A program made the translations under genes and the position numbers. From Pseudomonas moorei (GTDB lineage Bacteria > Pseudomonadota > Gammaproteobacteria > Pseudomonadales > Pseudomonadaceae), in NCBI RefSeq assembly GCF_008801475.1, contig NZ_VZPP01000010.1, positions 124,001-188,000 of the forward strand: a stretch of 64,000 nucleotides of DNA, given 5' to 3'. The notes beneath the pieces were generated by a model. The model worked only from the letters and a program-made list of their open reading frames with translations, searched no databases and was not told the DNA's origin. This document shows, piece by piece, positions 44,265-53,325 of this stretch. Positions within the stretch are counted from its first letter, which is position 1, and each line of letters opens with the position of its first letter.

Positions 44265-44493
44265 AGCCGATTCCATCCTTTCGCAGGTGAAACTCAAGTG
44301 CCTGGCTGGCGCTGAGTAAAATCTAGTTCCGATCAGCCGGGTTCTCCAGACTAGAGGGTATCGACTCGGCGGAAATGCCATTGGCGTGGAGATTGGTTTG
44401 CGATAAAGGTTATGCCGAAAAAATCGTAAGAACACAGCACTCGGCAGACTATCGAAGGTTGTGATCTTCAATGCTCAAAAAAGGACCAGGGCC

Positions 44494-44859
44494 ATGGATC
44501 TGTCTCAAACACTTCTGCAACTCGAACAACGTCTCCTTTCACCAGCAGCGCGACGCAATGGCGAAGAGCTCTCCCACCTGCTCGCCGCCGACTTCATCGA
44601 GTTCGGCGTCAGCGGCAACATCTGGAACAAGGCCGACGTGGTCGAGCAGTTGCCCCAAGAGCACTTCACGCAACGGACCATCAGCCAGTTTGCCGTTAAA
44701 CCACTGTCAGAGCACACCGCCTTGGTGACTTACCACTGCCACGTCGAAACCCTTGGCCAGCAACGCTCCATCGGCAGTTTGCGCAGTTCGATCTGGCGAA
44801 AGCAGGATGAGCAATGGCAAATGGTTTTCCATCAGGGAACACTTTCGTCGCAGCGGTAA
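44494..44859 (+). CDS. NTF2-like protein of the DUF4440 type
   Basis: 121-aa cytosolic protein with the cone-shaped NTF2 fold pattern: N-terminal helix MDLSQTLLQLEQRLLSP, LLAADFIEFGVSGNIWNKADVVEQL, then strands ending IGSLRSSIWRKQDEQWQMVFHQGT. Members include small enzymes and binding proteins; the W-K-ADV and W-MVFHQGT motifs are typical of DUF4440, with no assigned function. The start ATG at 44494 has AGGA eight bases upstream. Single gene, converging with prfC over a REPIN and a terminator. Confidence 0.8.
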   Translation: MDLSQTLLQLEQRLLSPAARRNGEELSHLLAADFIEFGVSGNIWNKADVVEQLPQEHFTQRTISQFAVKPLSEHTALVTYHCHVETLGQQRSIGSLRSSIWRKQDEQWQMVFHQGTLSSQR

Positions 44860-44870
44860 CCCTCATTCTG

Positions 44871-44972
44871 TGTAGGAGCGAGCTTGCTCGCGATGGAGGT
44901 CAACGATGGTGCGCACCTCCTGACTAAACGCGGCGCGGCTGGAATCATCGCGAGCAGGCTCGCGCCTACAGG
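44871..44972. repeat. REPIN
   Basis: Ends TGTAGGAGCGAGCTTGCTCGCGATGG and ATCGCGAGCAGGCTCGCGCCTACAGG with a spacer starting GGTCAACGATG, as in other elements of this class here. Confidence 0.85.
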
Positions 44973-44988
44973 GAATGCAACAGGCAAC

Positions 44989-45021
44989 AAAAAACCCCGC
45001 AGCTCTCGCAACGGGGTTTTG
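44989..45021. terminator. bidirectional terminator, NTF2-like gene / prfC
   Basis: AAAAAACCCCG, 12-base loop, CGGGGTTTT. A-run on the left and T-run on the right allow use by both converging genes; it lies 19 bases beyond the prfC stop. Confidence 0.85.
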
Positions 45022-45039
45022 GGTGTTTCAACTCAGCGC

Positions 45040-46623
45040 TTAGTGATGCTCGCGCGTTGCACGGAATTTCACGTCCGGCCAGCGCTCTTCCATCAGCGCC
45101 AGGTTGACCCGCGTAGGCGCGAGGTAGGTCAGGTGACCGCCGCCGTCCAGGGCCAGGTTTTCCACAGCCTTGTTGGAGAATTCCTCGAACTTCTTCTTGT
45201 CACTGCATTCGACCCAACGCGCCGAGTAGACGGTGATCGGCTCGTAGGAACACTCGACCTTGTATTCCTCCTTCAGGCGGCTGGCGACCACATCAAACTG
45301 CAGCACACCGACGGCGCCGAGGATGATGTCGTTGCTGCGCTCCGGGAAGAACACCTGGGTCGCGCCTTCTTCGGCCAGTTGTTGCAGGCCCTGGCGCAGT
45401 TGCTTGGATTTCAGCGGGTCCTTCAGGCGTACGCGGCGGAACAGTTCCGGGGCGAAGTGCGGGATGCCGGTGAAGCCCAGGGTTTCGCCTTCGCTGAAGG
45501 TGTCGCCGATCTGGATGGTGCCGTGGTTGTGCAAACCGATGATGTCGCCGGCGTAGGCTTCTTCCAGTTGCTCACGTTCGGAGGAAAAGAAGGTCAGCGC
45601 GTCGCCGATCCGCACGTCTTTGCCGGTACGCACGTGGCGCATCTTCATGCCTTTTTCGTACTTGCCGGAGCAGATGCGCATGAAGGCGATGCGGTCGCGG
45701 TGTTTCGGGTCCATGTTCGCCTGGATCTTGAAGATGAAGCCGGAAAACTTCTCTTCCACCGGCTCCACGGTGCGCTCGTTGGCCACACGTGCCAGCGGAC
45801 GCGGGGCCCAGTCGACCACGGCGTCGAGTACATGGTCGACACCGAAGTTGCCCAGCGCCGTACCGAAGAACACCGGGGTCAGTTGACCGTCGAGGAATTC
45901 CTGCTGGTTGAACTCGTGGCAGGCGCCCTGCACCAGCTCCAGCTGTTCGATGAAGCGCTCGTACTCGTCACCCAGGTGGGCGCGGGCTTCGTCGGAATCG
46001 AGTTTCTCGATGATCTTGGTTTCGGTGCGCTCGTGGCCGTGACCGGCGGTGTAGACGATGATGTAGTCGTCGGCGAGGTGATACACGCCTTTGAAATCGC
46101 GGTAGCAACCGATCGGCCAAGTGATAGGCGCGGCCTTGATCTTGAGGACCGCTTCGATTTCGTCGAGCAGTTCGATCGGGTCACGGATGTCACGGTCGAG
46201 TTTGTTGATGAAGCTGACGATCGGCGTGTCACGCAGGCGGCAGACGTCCATCAGGGCGATGGTGCGTGGCTCTACACCCTTACCGCCGTCGAGGACCATC
46301 AACGCCGAGTCGACCGCGGTCAGGGTACGGTAGGTATCTTCGGAGAAGTCTTCGTGACCCGGGGTGTCGAGCAGGTTGATCATGTGCTCGCGATACGGGA
46401 ACTGCATGACCGACGTGGTAATCGAGATACCCCGCTGCTTTTCCATTTCCATCCAGTCGGAGGTGGCATGGCGGTCGGATTTGCGAGATTTCACCGTGCC
46501 GGCTACCGCAATCGCCTTGCCCATCAGCAAGAGCTTCTCGGTGATGGTGGTTTTACCGGCATCGGGGTGGGAAATAATGGCGAAAGTGCGGCGTTTCGCG
46601 ACTTCGGCGGCCTGTTTGGTCAT
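45040..46623 (-). CDS. prfC: peptide chain release factor 3
   Basis: 527-aa translational GTPase that removes RF1/RF2 from the ribosome after peptide release. G1 motif SHPDAGKTT near residue 20, G3 DTPGHEDFSEDTYR, G4 NKLDRD, then domains II and III with GVLQFDVVASRLKEEY. The ATG at 46623 gives the family N terminus; the frame extension to 46692 has no support. Single-gene unit in reverse to the osmoprotectant locus. Confidence 0.97.
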   Translation of the reverse strand: MTKQAAEVAKRRTFAIISHPDAGKTTITEKLLLMGKAIAVAGTVKSRKSDRHATSDWMEMEKQRGISITTSVMQFPYREHMINLLDTPGHEDFSEDTYRTLTAVDSALMVLDGGKGVEPRTIALMDVCRLRDTPIVSFINKLDRDIRDPIELLDEIEAVLKIKAAPITWPIGCYRDFKGVYHLADDYIIVYTAGHGHERTETKIIEKLDSDEARAHLGDEYERFIEQLELVQGACHEFNQQEFLDGQLTPVFFGTALGNFGVDHVLDAVVDWAPRPLARVANERTVEPVEEKFSGFIFKIQANMDPKHRDRIAFMRICSGKYEKGMKMRHVRTGKDVRIGDALTFFSSEREQLEEAYAGDIIGLHNHGTIQIGDTFSEGETLGFTGIPHFAPELFRRVRLKDPLKSKQLRQGLQQLAEEGATQVFFPERSNDIILGAVGVLQFDVVASRLKEEYKVECSYEPITVYSARWVECSDKKKFEEFSNKAVENLALDGGGHLTYLAPTRVNLALMEERWPDVKFRATREHH

Positions 46624-46886
46624 GGGAAATCGCCTGGCAGGTGATTCAAAAAAGGGCGGCGAGTATAGCGCAAACCGTCCATCACAGACCACCGCTCGGC
46701 CCGTCGACTGCGGTGATCAACAGATCCCTGCAGGGCACTAAAGGTGGCCAGAGGCTGCCGATTATGGAACCTTTTAAAAGGTGGAGGCGTCCACTCCCCT
46801 GTTACGGCTTTCGTCAGGGGCTGAAAAATCAGCAAGTTAGCCTGACGAGGCTGCGCTTATGGCTCGATAAGCCGTACGCGTTCCGC
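46624..46886 (-). other. upstream region of prfC
   Basis: About 260 bp without a gene that I can support. It contains the self-complementary 12-mer CCTTTTAAAAGG (46772-46783), a possible operator or an AT-rich symmetrical promoter element, about 150 bp upstream of the prfC start. No reliable -35/-10 pair was found. Confidence 0.35.
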
Positions 46887-46988
46887 CTGTAGGAGCGAGC
46901 CTGCTCGCGATGGACGTCAACGATAACGCGGGGTACCTGAATGTACGCGTTGTCTGGACGTTTTTCGCGAGCGAGCTCGCTCCTGCAG
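46887..46988. repeat. REPIN
   Basis: Left end CTGTAGGAGCGAGCCTGCTCGCGATGG followed by ACGTCAACGATAACGCGGGG; right end TTCGCGAGCGAGCTCGCTCCTGCAG, where AGG of the REP core is replaced by GAG, making the arm more palindromic. Confidence 0.82.
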
Positions 46989-47096
46989 TGGAATGCGCCC
47001 GGCATGAGCTGCTTCTCGCGAACGTTGATTTCCCGGCAGCCAGGAATGGCATGCCACACGGGACTGCGTTCGCCGACTGAAAAAAGGAGTCCGCCT

Positions 47097-47813
47097 GTGG
47101 CTATTCGCTATGGCAAAGGGCTGATAGGAGGCGCGCTGGTCATCGCCCTTCTGGCCCTGCTGATCCACTGGATCGGCATCAACACGATCGAACACTACCG
47201 CGACGATTTGTTGTTTTACCTGCAAGCTCATCTGATTCTCGTCCTCGCTTCCATGCTGGCCGCCCTCGTCGTGGGCATCCCCGCCGGCATCTTCCTCAGC
47301 CGCCCGACCATGGTCGGCCGCGCCGAACGCTTCATGCAGGTCTTCAACATCGGCAACACCGTCCCGCCCCTCGCCGTGCTGGCCATCGCCCTGGGCATCC
47401 TCGGCATAGGCAGCGGTCCCGCGATCTTCGCCCTGTTCCTGGCCTCGCTGCTGCCGATCGTGCGCAACACCTATGAAGGCCTGAAAAACGTCCAGGGTTC
47501 GCTCAAGGAGGCGGCCGTCGGCATCGGCATGACCCCGCGCCAGGTGCTGTGGAAAGTCGAATTGCCCAACGCCGTGCCGATCATCATCGGTGGCGTGCGC
47601 GTGGCACTGGCCATCAATGTCGGCACGGCGCCGCTGGCGTTCCTGATCGGCGCCAACAGTCTCGGCAGCCTGATTTTCCCCGGCATCGCCCTGAACAATC
47701 AGCCGCAACTGCTACTGGGCGCGGCCTGCACGGCCCTGCTGGCCCTGCTGCTCGACGGTCTGGTGACGCTGGCCAGCCGAACCTGGCTCGAACGCGGCTT
47801 GCGCCCGTCTTAA
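47097..47813 (+). CDS. osmoprotectant ABC transporter permease (OpuCB/YehW-like, first)
   Basis: 238-aa permease of the OpuBB/OpuCB family: about six helices and the conserved loop GSLKEAAVGIGMTPRQVLWKVELPNAVPIIIGGVRVA. The start is the GTG at 47097, seven bases after GGAG (A5GGAG). With the binding protein, second permease and ATPase that follow at short spacing, it forms a full transporter of the OsmF/OpuC type for betaine, choline or a related compatible solute. Confidence 0.9.
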   Translation: MAIRYGKGLIGGALVIALLALLIHWIGINTIEHYRDDLLFYLQAHLILVLASMLAALVVGIPAGIFLSRPTMVGRAERFMQVFNIGNTVPPLAVLAIALGILGIGSGPAIFALFLASLLPIVRNTYEGLKNVQGSLKEAAVGIGMTPRQVLWKVELPNAVPIIIGGVRVALAINVGTAPLAFLIGANSLGSLIFPGIALNNQPQLLLGAACTALLALLLDGLVTLASRTWLERGLRPS

Positions 47814-47833
47814 GTCTCGGCAAAGGAACTCTC

Positions 47834-48727
47834 ATGAAGACATCTAGCTTTTTATTAGGCTGCGTACTGCTGTGCGCAGGATTTGCCCAAGCGGCGGACA
47901 AACCGCTGATCCGCATCGGCGCCCGCGTGTTCACCGAACAGACCCTGCTGGCGGAAATCACCTCCCAATACCTGCGCACCAAGGGTTATGACGTGCAAGT
48001 CACCGGCGGCCTGGGCAGTAATCTGGCCCGCAGCGCCCACGAAAGCGGTCAACTGGACATGCTCTGGGAATACACCGGCGTGTCGCTGGTGGCCTACAAC
48101 CATGTGACTGAAAAACTCGACAGCGAACAGTCCTACGCCCGGGTGAAAGAACTCGACGGAAAAAAAGGCCTGGTCTGGCTGACACCGTCGAAATTCAGCA
48201 ACACCTACGCCTTGGCGCTGCCGAAGAACGTCGCCGATGAGTACCCGCAGATCAACACCATCAGTGATCTCAACAAGGTGCTGCGGGACGAGGCCAAGAC
48301 CAACCACCTGGTGGCTTTGGACACCGAGTTCGCCAACCGTTCCGACGGCCTCGATGGCATGGTCAAGCTGTACGGCATGAACCTGACCCGTACAAACATC
48401 CGCCAGATGGACGCGGGCCTGGTTTACACCGCGCTGCGCAACGGTCAGGTATTTGCCGGTCTGGTCTACACCACCGACGGTCGCTTGAACGCCTTCAAAC
48501 TCAAGTTGCTCGAAGACGACAAGCACTACTTCCCCGATTACACCGCCGCCCCGGTGGTGCGTCAGGCGTATCTCGATGCGCACCCGCAACTGGCTGAGCA
48601 GCTCAAGCCACTGGCCGAACTGTTCGACGACAACACCATGCGCCAGCTCAACGCGCGCGTTGATGTCGACCACGAAAGCCCTTCCGCCGTGGCCGCCGAT
48701 TTCCTGCGCCAGCATCCATTGAACTGA
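47834..48727 (+). CDS. osmoprotectant-binding protein (OsmF/YehZ/OpuCC-like)
   Basis: 297-aa periplasmic binding protein: signal peptide cut after FAQA (about residue 20), then the OpuAC domain beginning IRIGARVFTEQTLLAEI. GLGSNLARSAHESGQLDMLWEYTGVS and the DLGLVYTALRNGQVFAGLVYTTDG-type block are family features. Aromatic residues for quaternary amine binding are present (W in DMLWEYTG, several Tyr) but the exact ligand is not determined. Starts 20 nt after the first permease. Confidence 0.91.
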   Translation: MKTSSFLLGCVLLCAGFAQAADKPLIRIGARVFTEQTLLAEITSQYLRTKGYDVQVTGGLGSNLARSAHESGQLDMLWEYTGVSLVAYNHVTEKLDSEQSYARVKELDGKKGLVWLTPSKFSNTYALALPKNVADEYPQINTISDLNKVLRDEAKTNHLVALDTEFANRSDGLDGMVKLYGMNLTRTNIRQMDAGLVYTALRNGQVFAGLVYTTDGRLNAFKLKLLEDDKHYFPDYTAAPVVRQAYLDAHPQLAEQLKPLAELFDDNTMRQLNARVDVDHESPSAVAADFLRQHPLN

Positions 48728-48740
48728 ACGAGGAAAAGCC

Positions 48741-49394
48741 ATGGAATTCTTGAACGCCTTTTCCCATCTCGATTGGCCGCAGGTTTTGCACCTGACCTGG
48801 CAGCACATCACCCTGGTCGGCATCGCCGTGACCCTGGCGATACTGGTGGGTGTACCACTGGGCATCCTGATGACCCGCTTCCCGACGCTGGCCGGTCCCT
48901 TGCAAGCCAGCGCCACGGTCCTGCTGACCGTGCCGTCGATTGCCCTGTTCGGCCTGCTGCTGCCCTTCTATTCCAGATTCGGCCAGGGCCTGGGCCCGAT
49001 GCCGGCGATCACCGCCGTGTTTCTCTACTCGCTGCTGCCGATCATGCGTAACACCTACCTGGCCCTGACCGGCGTCGAACCGGGCATTCGTGAAGCCGCG
49101 CGCGGTATCGGCATGACCTTCGGCCAGCGCCTGCGCATGGTCGAACTGCCCATCGCCGTGCCGGTGATCCTCGCCGGCGTACGCACCGCCGTGGTCATGA
49201 ACATCGGTGTCATGACCATCGCCGCGACCATCGGCGCCGGCGGCCTCGGCGTGCTCATCCTCGCTTCCATCAGCCGCAGCGACATGTCGATGCTGATCGT
49301 CGGCGCCGTGCTGGTCAGCCTGCTGGCCATCTTCGCCGACCTGCTTCTGCAATGGCTGCAACGTTCGCTGACCCCAAAAGGATTACTCAAATGA
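48741..49394 (+). CDS. osmoprotectant ABC transporter permease (OpuCB/YehY-like, second)
   Basis: 217-aa permease with five to six helices and the loop GIREAARGIGMTFGQRLRMVELPIAVPVILAGVRTAVVMNIG. It is a paralogue of the first permease of the operon, so the channel is probably a heterodimer. It begins 13 nt after the binding-protein stop and overlaps the ATPase gene by 4 nt (ATGA). Confidence 0.92.
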   Translation: MEFLNAFSHLDWPQVLHLTWQHITLVGIAVTLAILVGVPLGILMTRFPTLAGPLQASATVLLTVPSIALFGLLLPFYSRFGQGLGPMPAITAVFLYSLLPIMRNTYLALTGVEPGIREAARGIGMTFGQRLRMVELPIAVPVILAGVRTAVVMNIGVMTIAATIGAGGLGVLILASISRSDMSMLIVGAVLVSLLAIFADLLLQWLQRSLTPKGLLK

Positions 49395-50548
49395 TCGAAC
49401 TTCAAAACCTCAGCAAGACCTTCCAAAGCAACGGCAAAGATGTGAAAGCCGTGGATTCGGTGAGCCTGACCGTCAATGAAGGCGAAATCTGCGTGTTCCT
49501 CGGGCCGTCGGGTTGCGGTAAAAGCACCACGTTGAAAATGATCAACCGCCTGATCAAACCGACCTCGGGCAAGATCCTGATCAACGGCGAAGACACGACG
49601 GCTCTCGACGAAGTGACCTTGCGCCGCAATATCGGCTATGTGATCCAGCAGATCGGTCTATTCCCGAACATGACCATCGAGGAAAACATCACCGTGGTCC
49701 CGCGTCTGCTGGGTTGGGACAAACAGAAATGTCACGACCGCGCTCGTGAACTGATGAGCATGATCAAGCTTGAGCCCAAGCAGTATCTGCATCGTTACCC
49801 TCGGGAATTGTCCGGTGGCCAGCAGCAACGCATCGGGGTAATTCGTGCCCTGGCGGCCGATGCTCCGCTGCTGCTGATGGATGAACCGTTCGGCGCGGTC
49901 GACCCGATCAACCGTGAAATGATCCAGAACGAGTTTTTCGAGATGCAGCGGGCGCTGAACAAGACCGTGATCATGGTCAGCCACGACATCGACGAAGCCA
50001 TCAAGCTGGGCGACAAGATCGCGATTTTCCGGGCCGGCAAGCTGTTGCAGATCGACCACCCGGACACCCTGCTCGCCCATCCGGTGGATGACTTTGTCAG
50101 CAACTTCGTCGGCCAGGACAGCACCCTCAAGCGCCTGTTGTTGGTGAAAGCGGAAGATGCGGCGGACAACGCGCCGTCGGTCAGCCCGCACACCCCGGTG
50201 GCCGACGCGCTGGAACTGATGGATGAGCATGACCGGCGTTACGTGGTGGTCACCGACGGCGAGAACAAGGCGCTGGGCTATGTTCGTCGTCGCGACCTGC
50301 ACCGCCAGACCGGCACCTGCGGGCAATACTTGCGCGAGTTCAACGCCACTGCGGCGTACGACGAACATCTTCGCATCCTGTTGTCGCGGATGTACGAGTT
50401 CAACCGTTCGTGGTTGCCGGTGATGGATGCCGAGCGGGTGTTCTTGGGTGAGGTGACACAGGAGTCGATTGCGGCGTACCTGAGTTCGGGGCGTTCGCGC
50501 GGGATGAAGACCAATATCGTCTCGCCGGCTGAGGCAGTGGTTGCCTGA
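49391..50548 (+). CDS. osmoprotectant ABC transporter ATPase with CBS pair (OpuCA-like)
   Basis: 385-aa ATPase: Walker A GPSGCGKST (about residues 37-45), Q-loop, signature LSGGQQQRIGVIRAL, Walker B LLLMDEPFGAVD, H-switch SHD, then a C-terminal pair of CBS domains (about residues 255-370). In OpuA-type systems the CBS pair senses ionic strength or cyclic-di-AMP; whether it does so here is unknown. Translationally coupled to the second permease. Last gene of the operon. Confidence 0.93.
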   Translation: MIELQNLSKTFQSNGKDVKAVDSVSLTVNEGEICVFLGPSGCGKSTTLKMINRLIKPTSGKILINGEDTTALDEVTLRRNIGYVIQQIGLFPNMTIEENITVVPRLLGWDKQKCHDRARELMSMIKLEPKQYLHRYPRELSGGQQQRIGVIRALAADAPLLLMDEPFGAVDPINREMIQNEFFEMQRALNKTVIMVSHDIDEAIKLGDKIAIFRAGKLLQIDHPDTLLAHPVDDFVSNFVGQDSTLKRLLLVKAEDAADNAPSVSPHTPVADALELMDEHDRRYVVVTDGENKALGYVRRRDLHRQTGTCGQYLREFNATAAYDEHLRILLSRMYEFNRSWLPVMDAERVFLGEVTQESIAAYLSSGRSRGMKTNIVSPAEAVVA

Positions 50549-50572
50549 TAATCGAGTAAAAAACACAAATCT

Positions 50573-50663
50573 CTGTGGGAGCTAGCCTGCCAGCGATTGG
50601 GGAATACCAGTCAACACTGTTTTGATGATGAAATTGTCATCGCCAGCAGGCTGGCTCCCACAG
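50573..50663. repeat. REPIN, second REP class
   Basis: Ends CTGTGGGAGCTAGCCTGCCAGCGAT and ATCGCCAGCAGGCTGGCTCCCACAG, the same class as the element at 21021-21115. Follows the transporter operon. Confidence 0.85.
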
Positions 50664-50960
50664 GTTCTGTGGGATTTTTGAGTGATGCACAGGCCGGAAA
50701 AAAATATCAACAGTAGAGCCTGCAAAAGCCATCCACAAACACACACTTAAATAATCAAATTCCCTCTCAGCCCAGATTCTCGCAGCCAACGTCGCCGAAG
50801 TTGACGACATTGCACTTTCTAGCGACTTGGCGCACAAAAGCGTCGAACGTGCAGGTATTTTTAACACTTCATAAATCATCCGGAACATCCGACTGTCATC
50901 TGTGTCAGTTAAAAAGGACTGTGCCGTTGCCGTGCGACAGACGAGTGCAAAAACGCGACA
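50664..50960. other. AT-richer spacer before the speC leader
   Basis: About 300 bp with lower GC than its surroundings. Minus-strand open frames run through it without ribosome site or recognisable protein. No promoter was identified until the one at 50968. Confidence 0.35.
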
Positions 50961-50967
50961 TTTTTTG

Positions 50968-50996
50968 TTGATCTCAAGCCCCTCACGCCCTAAAGT
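50968..50996 (+). promoter_or_regulatory. predicted promoter of the speC-upstream RNA
   Basis: TTGATC (50968-50973), a 17-bp spacer, TAAAGT (50991-50996). Four of six consensus bases in each box. Transcription would start near 51003, ahead of a strong terminator. Confidence 0.5.
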
Positions 50997-51002
50997 TCGC
51001 GC

Positions 51003-51094
51003 CGAACGTCCATGCTGGAAACGATCCATCCGGCTCAAGTACTGACGACGAGACAGCAAGGCCAAGGGAAGCAACGCTACCCATGGCCTTTTTG
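51003..51094 (+). ncRNA. putative small RNA or terminated leader upstream of speC
   Basis: Predicted transcript of about 92 nt between a promoter-like sequence and an intrinsic terminator (AAGGCCA-AGGG, loop, CCC-A-TGGCCTTTTT, 51056-51095). It contains no plausible open frame. It ends 105 bp before speC, so it is either an independent sRNA or an attenuated leader. I do not recognise it as a named RNA. Promoter and terminator are predictions. Confidence 0.5.
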
Positions 51095-51095
51095 C
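51056..51095 (+). terminator. intrinsic terminator upstream of speC
   Basis: Stem GCAAGGCCA-AGGG / CCC-A-TGGCCTT with an 11-base loop AAGCAACGCTA, then TTT and GC. It is inside the gap before speC, so it ends the upstream RNA rather than a known gene. Confidence 0.75.
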
Positions 51096-51198
51096 TTTCG
51101 GCGACATGCCTTGGGAAGTAGGCGAACCAAAGTGGGGATACGGAGGACGTTCATTTGCACCCATTGATAATTTTAGTTTGCCAGTAGGAGTTCCCAGC

Positions 51199-52362
51199 AT
51201 GTCGATCCAGGTCGAAGACTATTTCGCGCGCGAAACCTTTCAAAAAATGAAAGCGTTCGCCGACAAGCAAGAAACCCCGTTCGTAGTGATCGACACCGCA
51301 ATGATCAGCCAGGCCTATGACGACCTGCGCGCCGGTTTCGAATTCGCCAAGGTCTACTACGCGGTCAAGGCCAACCCGGCCGTGGAAATCATCGACCTGC
51401 TCAAGGAAAAAGGCTCGAGCTTCGACATCGCCTCGATCTATGAGCTGGACAAAGTGCTGAGCCGTGGCGTCAGCGCCGACCAGATCAGCTACGGCAATAC
51501 CATCAAGAAATCCAAGGACATCCGCTACTTCTACGAGAAGGGCGTGCGTCTTTACGCAACCGATTCCGAAGCGGACCTGCGCAACATCGCCAAGGCCGCA
51601 CCGGGTTCGAAAGTCTATGTGCGCATCCTGACCGAAGGCTCGACCACTGCCGACTGGCCACTGTCCCGTAAATTCGGCTGCCAGACCGACATGGCCATGG
51701 ACCTGCTGATCCTCGCTCGCGACCTGGGCCTGGTGCCTTACGGCATCTCCTTCCACGTCGGCTCGCAACAGCGCGATATCAGCGTCTGGGACGCGGCAAT
51801 CGCCAAGGTCAAAGTGATCTTCGAGCGCCTGAAAGAAGAAGACGGCATTCAACTGAAGCTGATCAACATGGGCGGTGGCTTCCCGGCCAACTACATCACC
51901 CGCACCAACAGCCTGGAAACCTACGCGGAAGAAATCATCCGCTTCCTCAAGGAAGACTTCGGTGACGACCTGCCGGAAATCATCCTGGAACCAGGCCGTT
52001 CTTTGATCGCCAACGCCGGCATCCTGGTCAGCGAAGTGGTATTGGTCGCACGTAAATCCCGTACCGCTGTAGAGCGTTGGGTGTACACGGATGTGGGCAA
52101 GTTCTCCGGCCTGATCGAAACCATGGACGAAGCCATCAAGTTCCCGATCTGGACCGAAAAGAAAGGCGAGATGGAAGAAGTCGTCATCGCTGGTCCAACC
52201 TGCGACAGCGCCGACATCATGTACGAAAACTACAAGTATGGCCTGCCGCTGAACCTGGCCATCGGCGATCGCCTGTACTGGCTGTCGACCGGTGCCTACA
52301 CCACCAGCTACAGCGCCGTTGAGTTCAATGGCTTCCCGCCGCTGAAATCGTTCTACGTGTAA
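51199..52362 (+). CDS. speC: ornithine decarboxylase (group IV, PLP)
   Basis: 387-aa alanine-racemase-fold decarboxylase making putrescine from ornithine. The PLP lysine is Lys57 (YYAVKANP), the phosphate-binding loops are HVGSQ (186-190), GGG (225-227) and EPGR (264-267), and the active-site cysteine is Cys335 in GPTCDSAD. Lysine decarboxylation is possible in some relatives. GTAGGAG precedes the ATG at 51199, eight bases away; the frame continues upstream to 51106 but only the chosen start fits the family. A terminator follows within 50 bp. Confidence 0.93.
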   Translation: MSIQVEDYFARETFQKMKAFADKQETPFVVIDTAMISQAYDDLRAGFEFAKVYYAVKANPAVEIIDLLKEKGSSFDIASIYELDKVLSRGVSADQISYGNTIKKSKDIRYFYEKGVRLYATDSEADLRNIAKAAPGSKVYVRILTEGSTTADWPLSRKFGCQTDMAMDLLILARDLGLVPYGISFHVGSQQRDISVWDAAIAKVKVIFERLKEEDGIQLKLINMGGGFPANYITRTNSLETYAEEIIRFLKEDFGDDLPEIILEPGRSLIANAGILVSEVVLVARKSRTAVERWVYTDVGKFSGLIETMDEAIKFPIWTEKKGEMEEVVIAGPTCDSADIMYENYKYGLPLNLAIGDRLYWLSTGAYTTSYSAVEFNGFPPLKSFYV

Positions 52363-52378
52363 GTACGTCACGCACAAA

Positions 52379-52411
52379 CAAAAAAGCCCATGACGCGTCA
52401 TGGGCTTTTTT
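52379..52411 (+). terminator. intrinsic terminator of speC
   Basis: A-run, stem AAGCCCATGACG / CGTCATGGGCTT (perfect, nearly no loop at its core CGCG), then T6. Starts about 16 bases after the stop. Confidence 0.92.
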
Positions 52412-52453
52412 GTGCCTGGAATTCAACTTAGAGCCACAATCCGCGACTCCCCC

Positions 52454-52549
52454 TTGTGGCGAGGGAGCTTGCTCCCGCTGGACTGCGCAGCAGTCCCATT
52501 TTTTGGGGGCCGCTGCGCGACCCAGCGGGAGCAAGCTCCCTCGCCACAG
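52454..52549. repeat. REPIN-like doublet, third REP class
   Basis: Ends TTGTGGCGAGGGAGCTTGCTCCCGCTGG and CCAGCGGGAGCAAGCTCCCTCGCCACA, with inner ACTGCGCAGCAGT hairpin material. It is the only copy of this class in the window. Confidence 0.85.
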
Positions 52550-52566
52550 TTGCCGTGCTGATCCAT

Positions 52567-53325
52567 TTATTCCGGGCTCAACTCTTGAATTCGCTGCTGA
52601 TATTCAGCCACCAGCACGCGAACCCTTGGGTCGGCCGATGCCGACAATGCTTCACTCGCCACCCGCAGGAAATTCAGATTCCCTCCGGCCAGTGCCTTGC
52701 GCAGCCAGACCAATGCGTCGTCGATATTTCCCTCTTCGGTCAACACCGCCGCAAAGCTGAATTGTCCGCGAAAGTCCCCGCCTTCGGCCGAACGTCGATA
52801 CCAGTCGCGAGCGGCTACCAGGTCCCTCGGGCAAACCCGCCCCTCTTCCAGATAACGCCCCAGCAGGTTCATCGATTTCGCATGGCCGAGTGCTGCGGCG
52901 CGGCGGTACAGCTCCAGTGCCTGCACTTGATCCTCGACGACCCCGCGTCCGGTCGCCAGGAGGTTGGCGTAGTTGTACATCGCCCAATCCAGCCCGGCTT
53001 CGGCTGCAATTCGGTAATGCCGCGCGGCAACGGCAGCATCGGCAGCGCAACCCCAACCGTGTTCATGGCAGCGACCGAGCATGTTGCGCGCCATCAAATG
53101 CCCACGTCGTGCAGCGATCTCAAACCAGCGCACCGCCAACGGCTGATCCCGGGCGATGCCCTGCCCGTCCAGCAGTATCTGCCCGAGCAACGCCTGCGCA
53201 TCGAGGATGCCTTCGCCGGCAGCCATCAGAATCGCCTGGGCCGCACGCGCAGGGCTTTCGTCGAGCATGGCTTTTAGCCGATCACCGTCGAGGACTTCTT
53301 CGCGGCGCAATCGAAAATCCGCCAC
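52567..53325 (-). CDS. SEL1-like repeat protein
   Basis: 252-aa soluble protein of five or six SEL1-type (TPR-like) helical repeats, each with the A-LG-YLEG-G pattern, for example AQALLGQILLDGQG, ARNMLGRCHEHGWG and SMNLLGRYLEEGRV. Such proteins are interaction scaffolds. The GTG start at 53325 follows the piuC stop directly, with GAGGTG as ribosome site, so it is co-translated with piuC and iron-regulated by association. Its partner is unknown. Confidence 0.88.
   Translation of the reverse strand: MADFRLRREEVLDGDRLKAMLDESPARAAQAILMAAGEGILDAQALLGQILLDGQGIARDQPLAVRWFEIAARRGHLMARNMLGRCHEHGWGCAADAAVAARHYRIAAEAGLDWAMYNYANLLATGRGVVEDQVQALELYRRAAALGHAKSMNLLGRYLEEGRVCPRDLVAARDWYRRSAEGGDFRGQFSFAAVLTEEGNIDDALVWLRKALAGGNLNFLRVASEALSASADPRVRVLVAEYQQRIQELSPE

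Noticed and set aside
50637..51200. 187-codon minus-strand frame in the speC upstream gap
   Set aside because: No ribosome site, no domain, crosses a REPIN end, the promoter-like sequence and the terminator of the putative sRNA.
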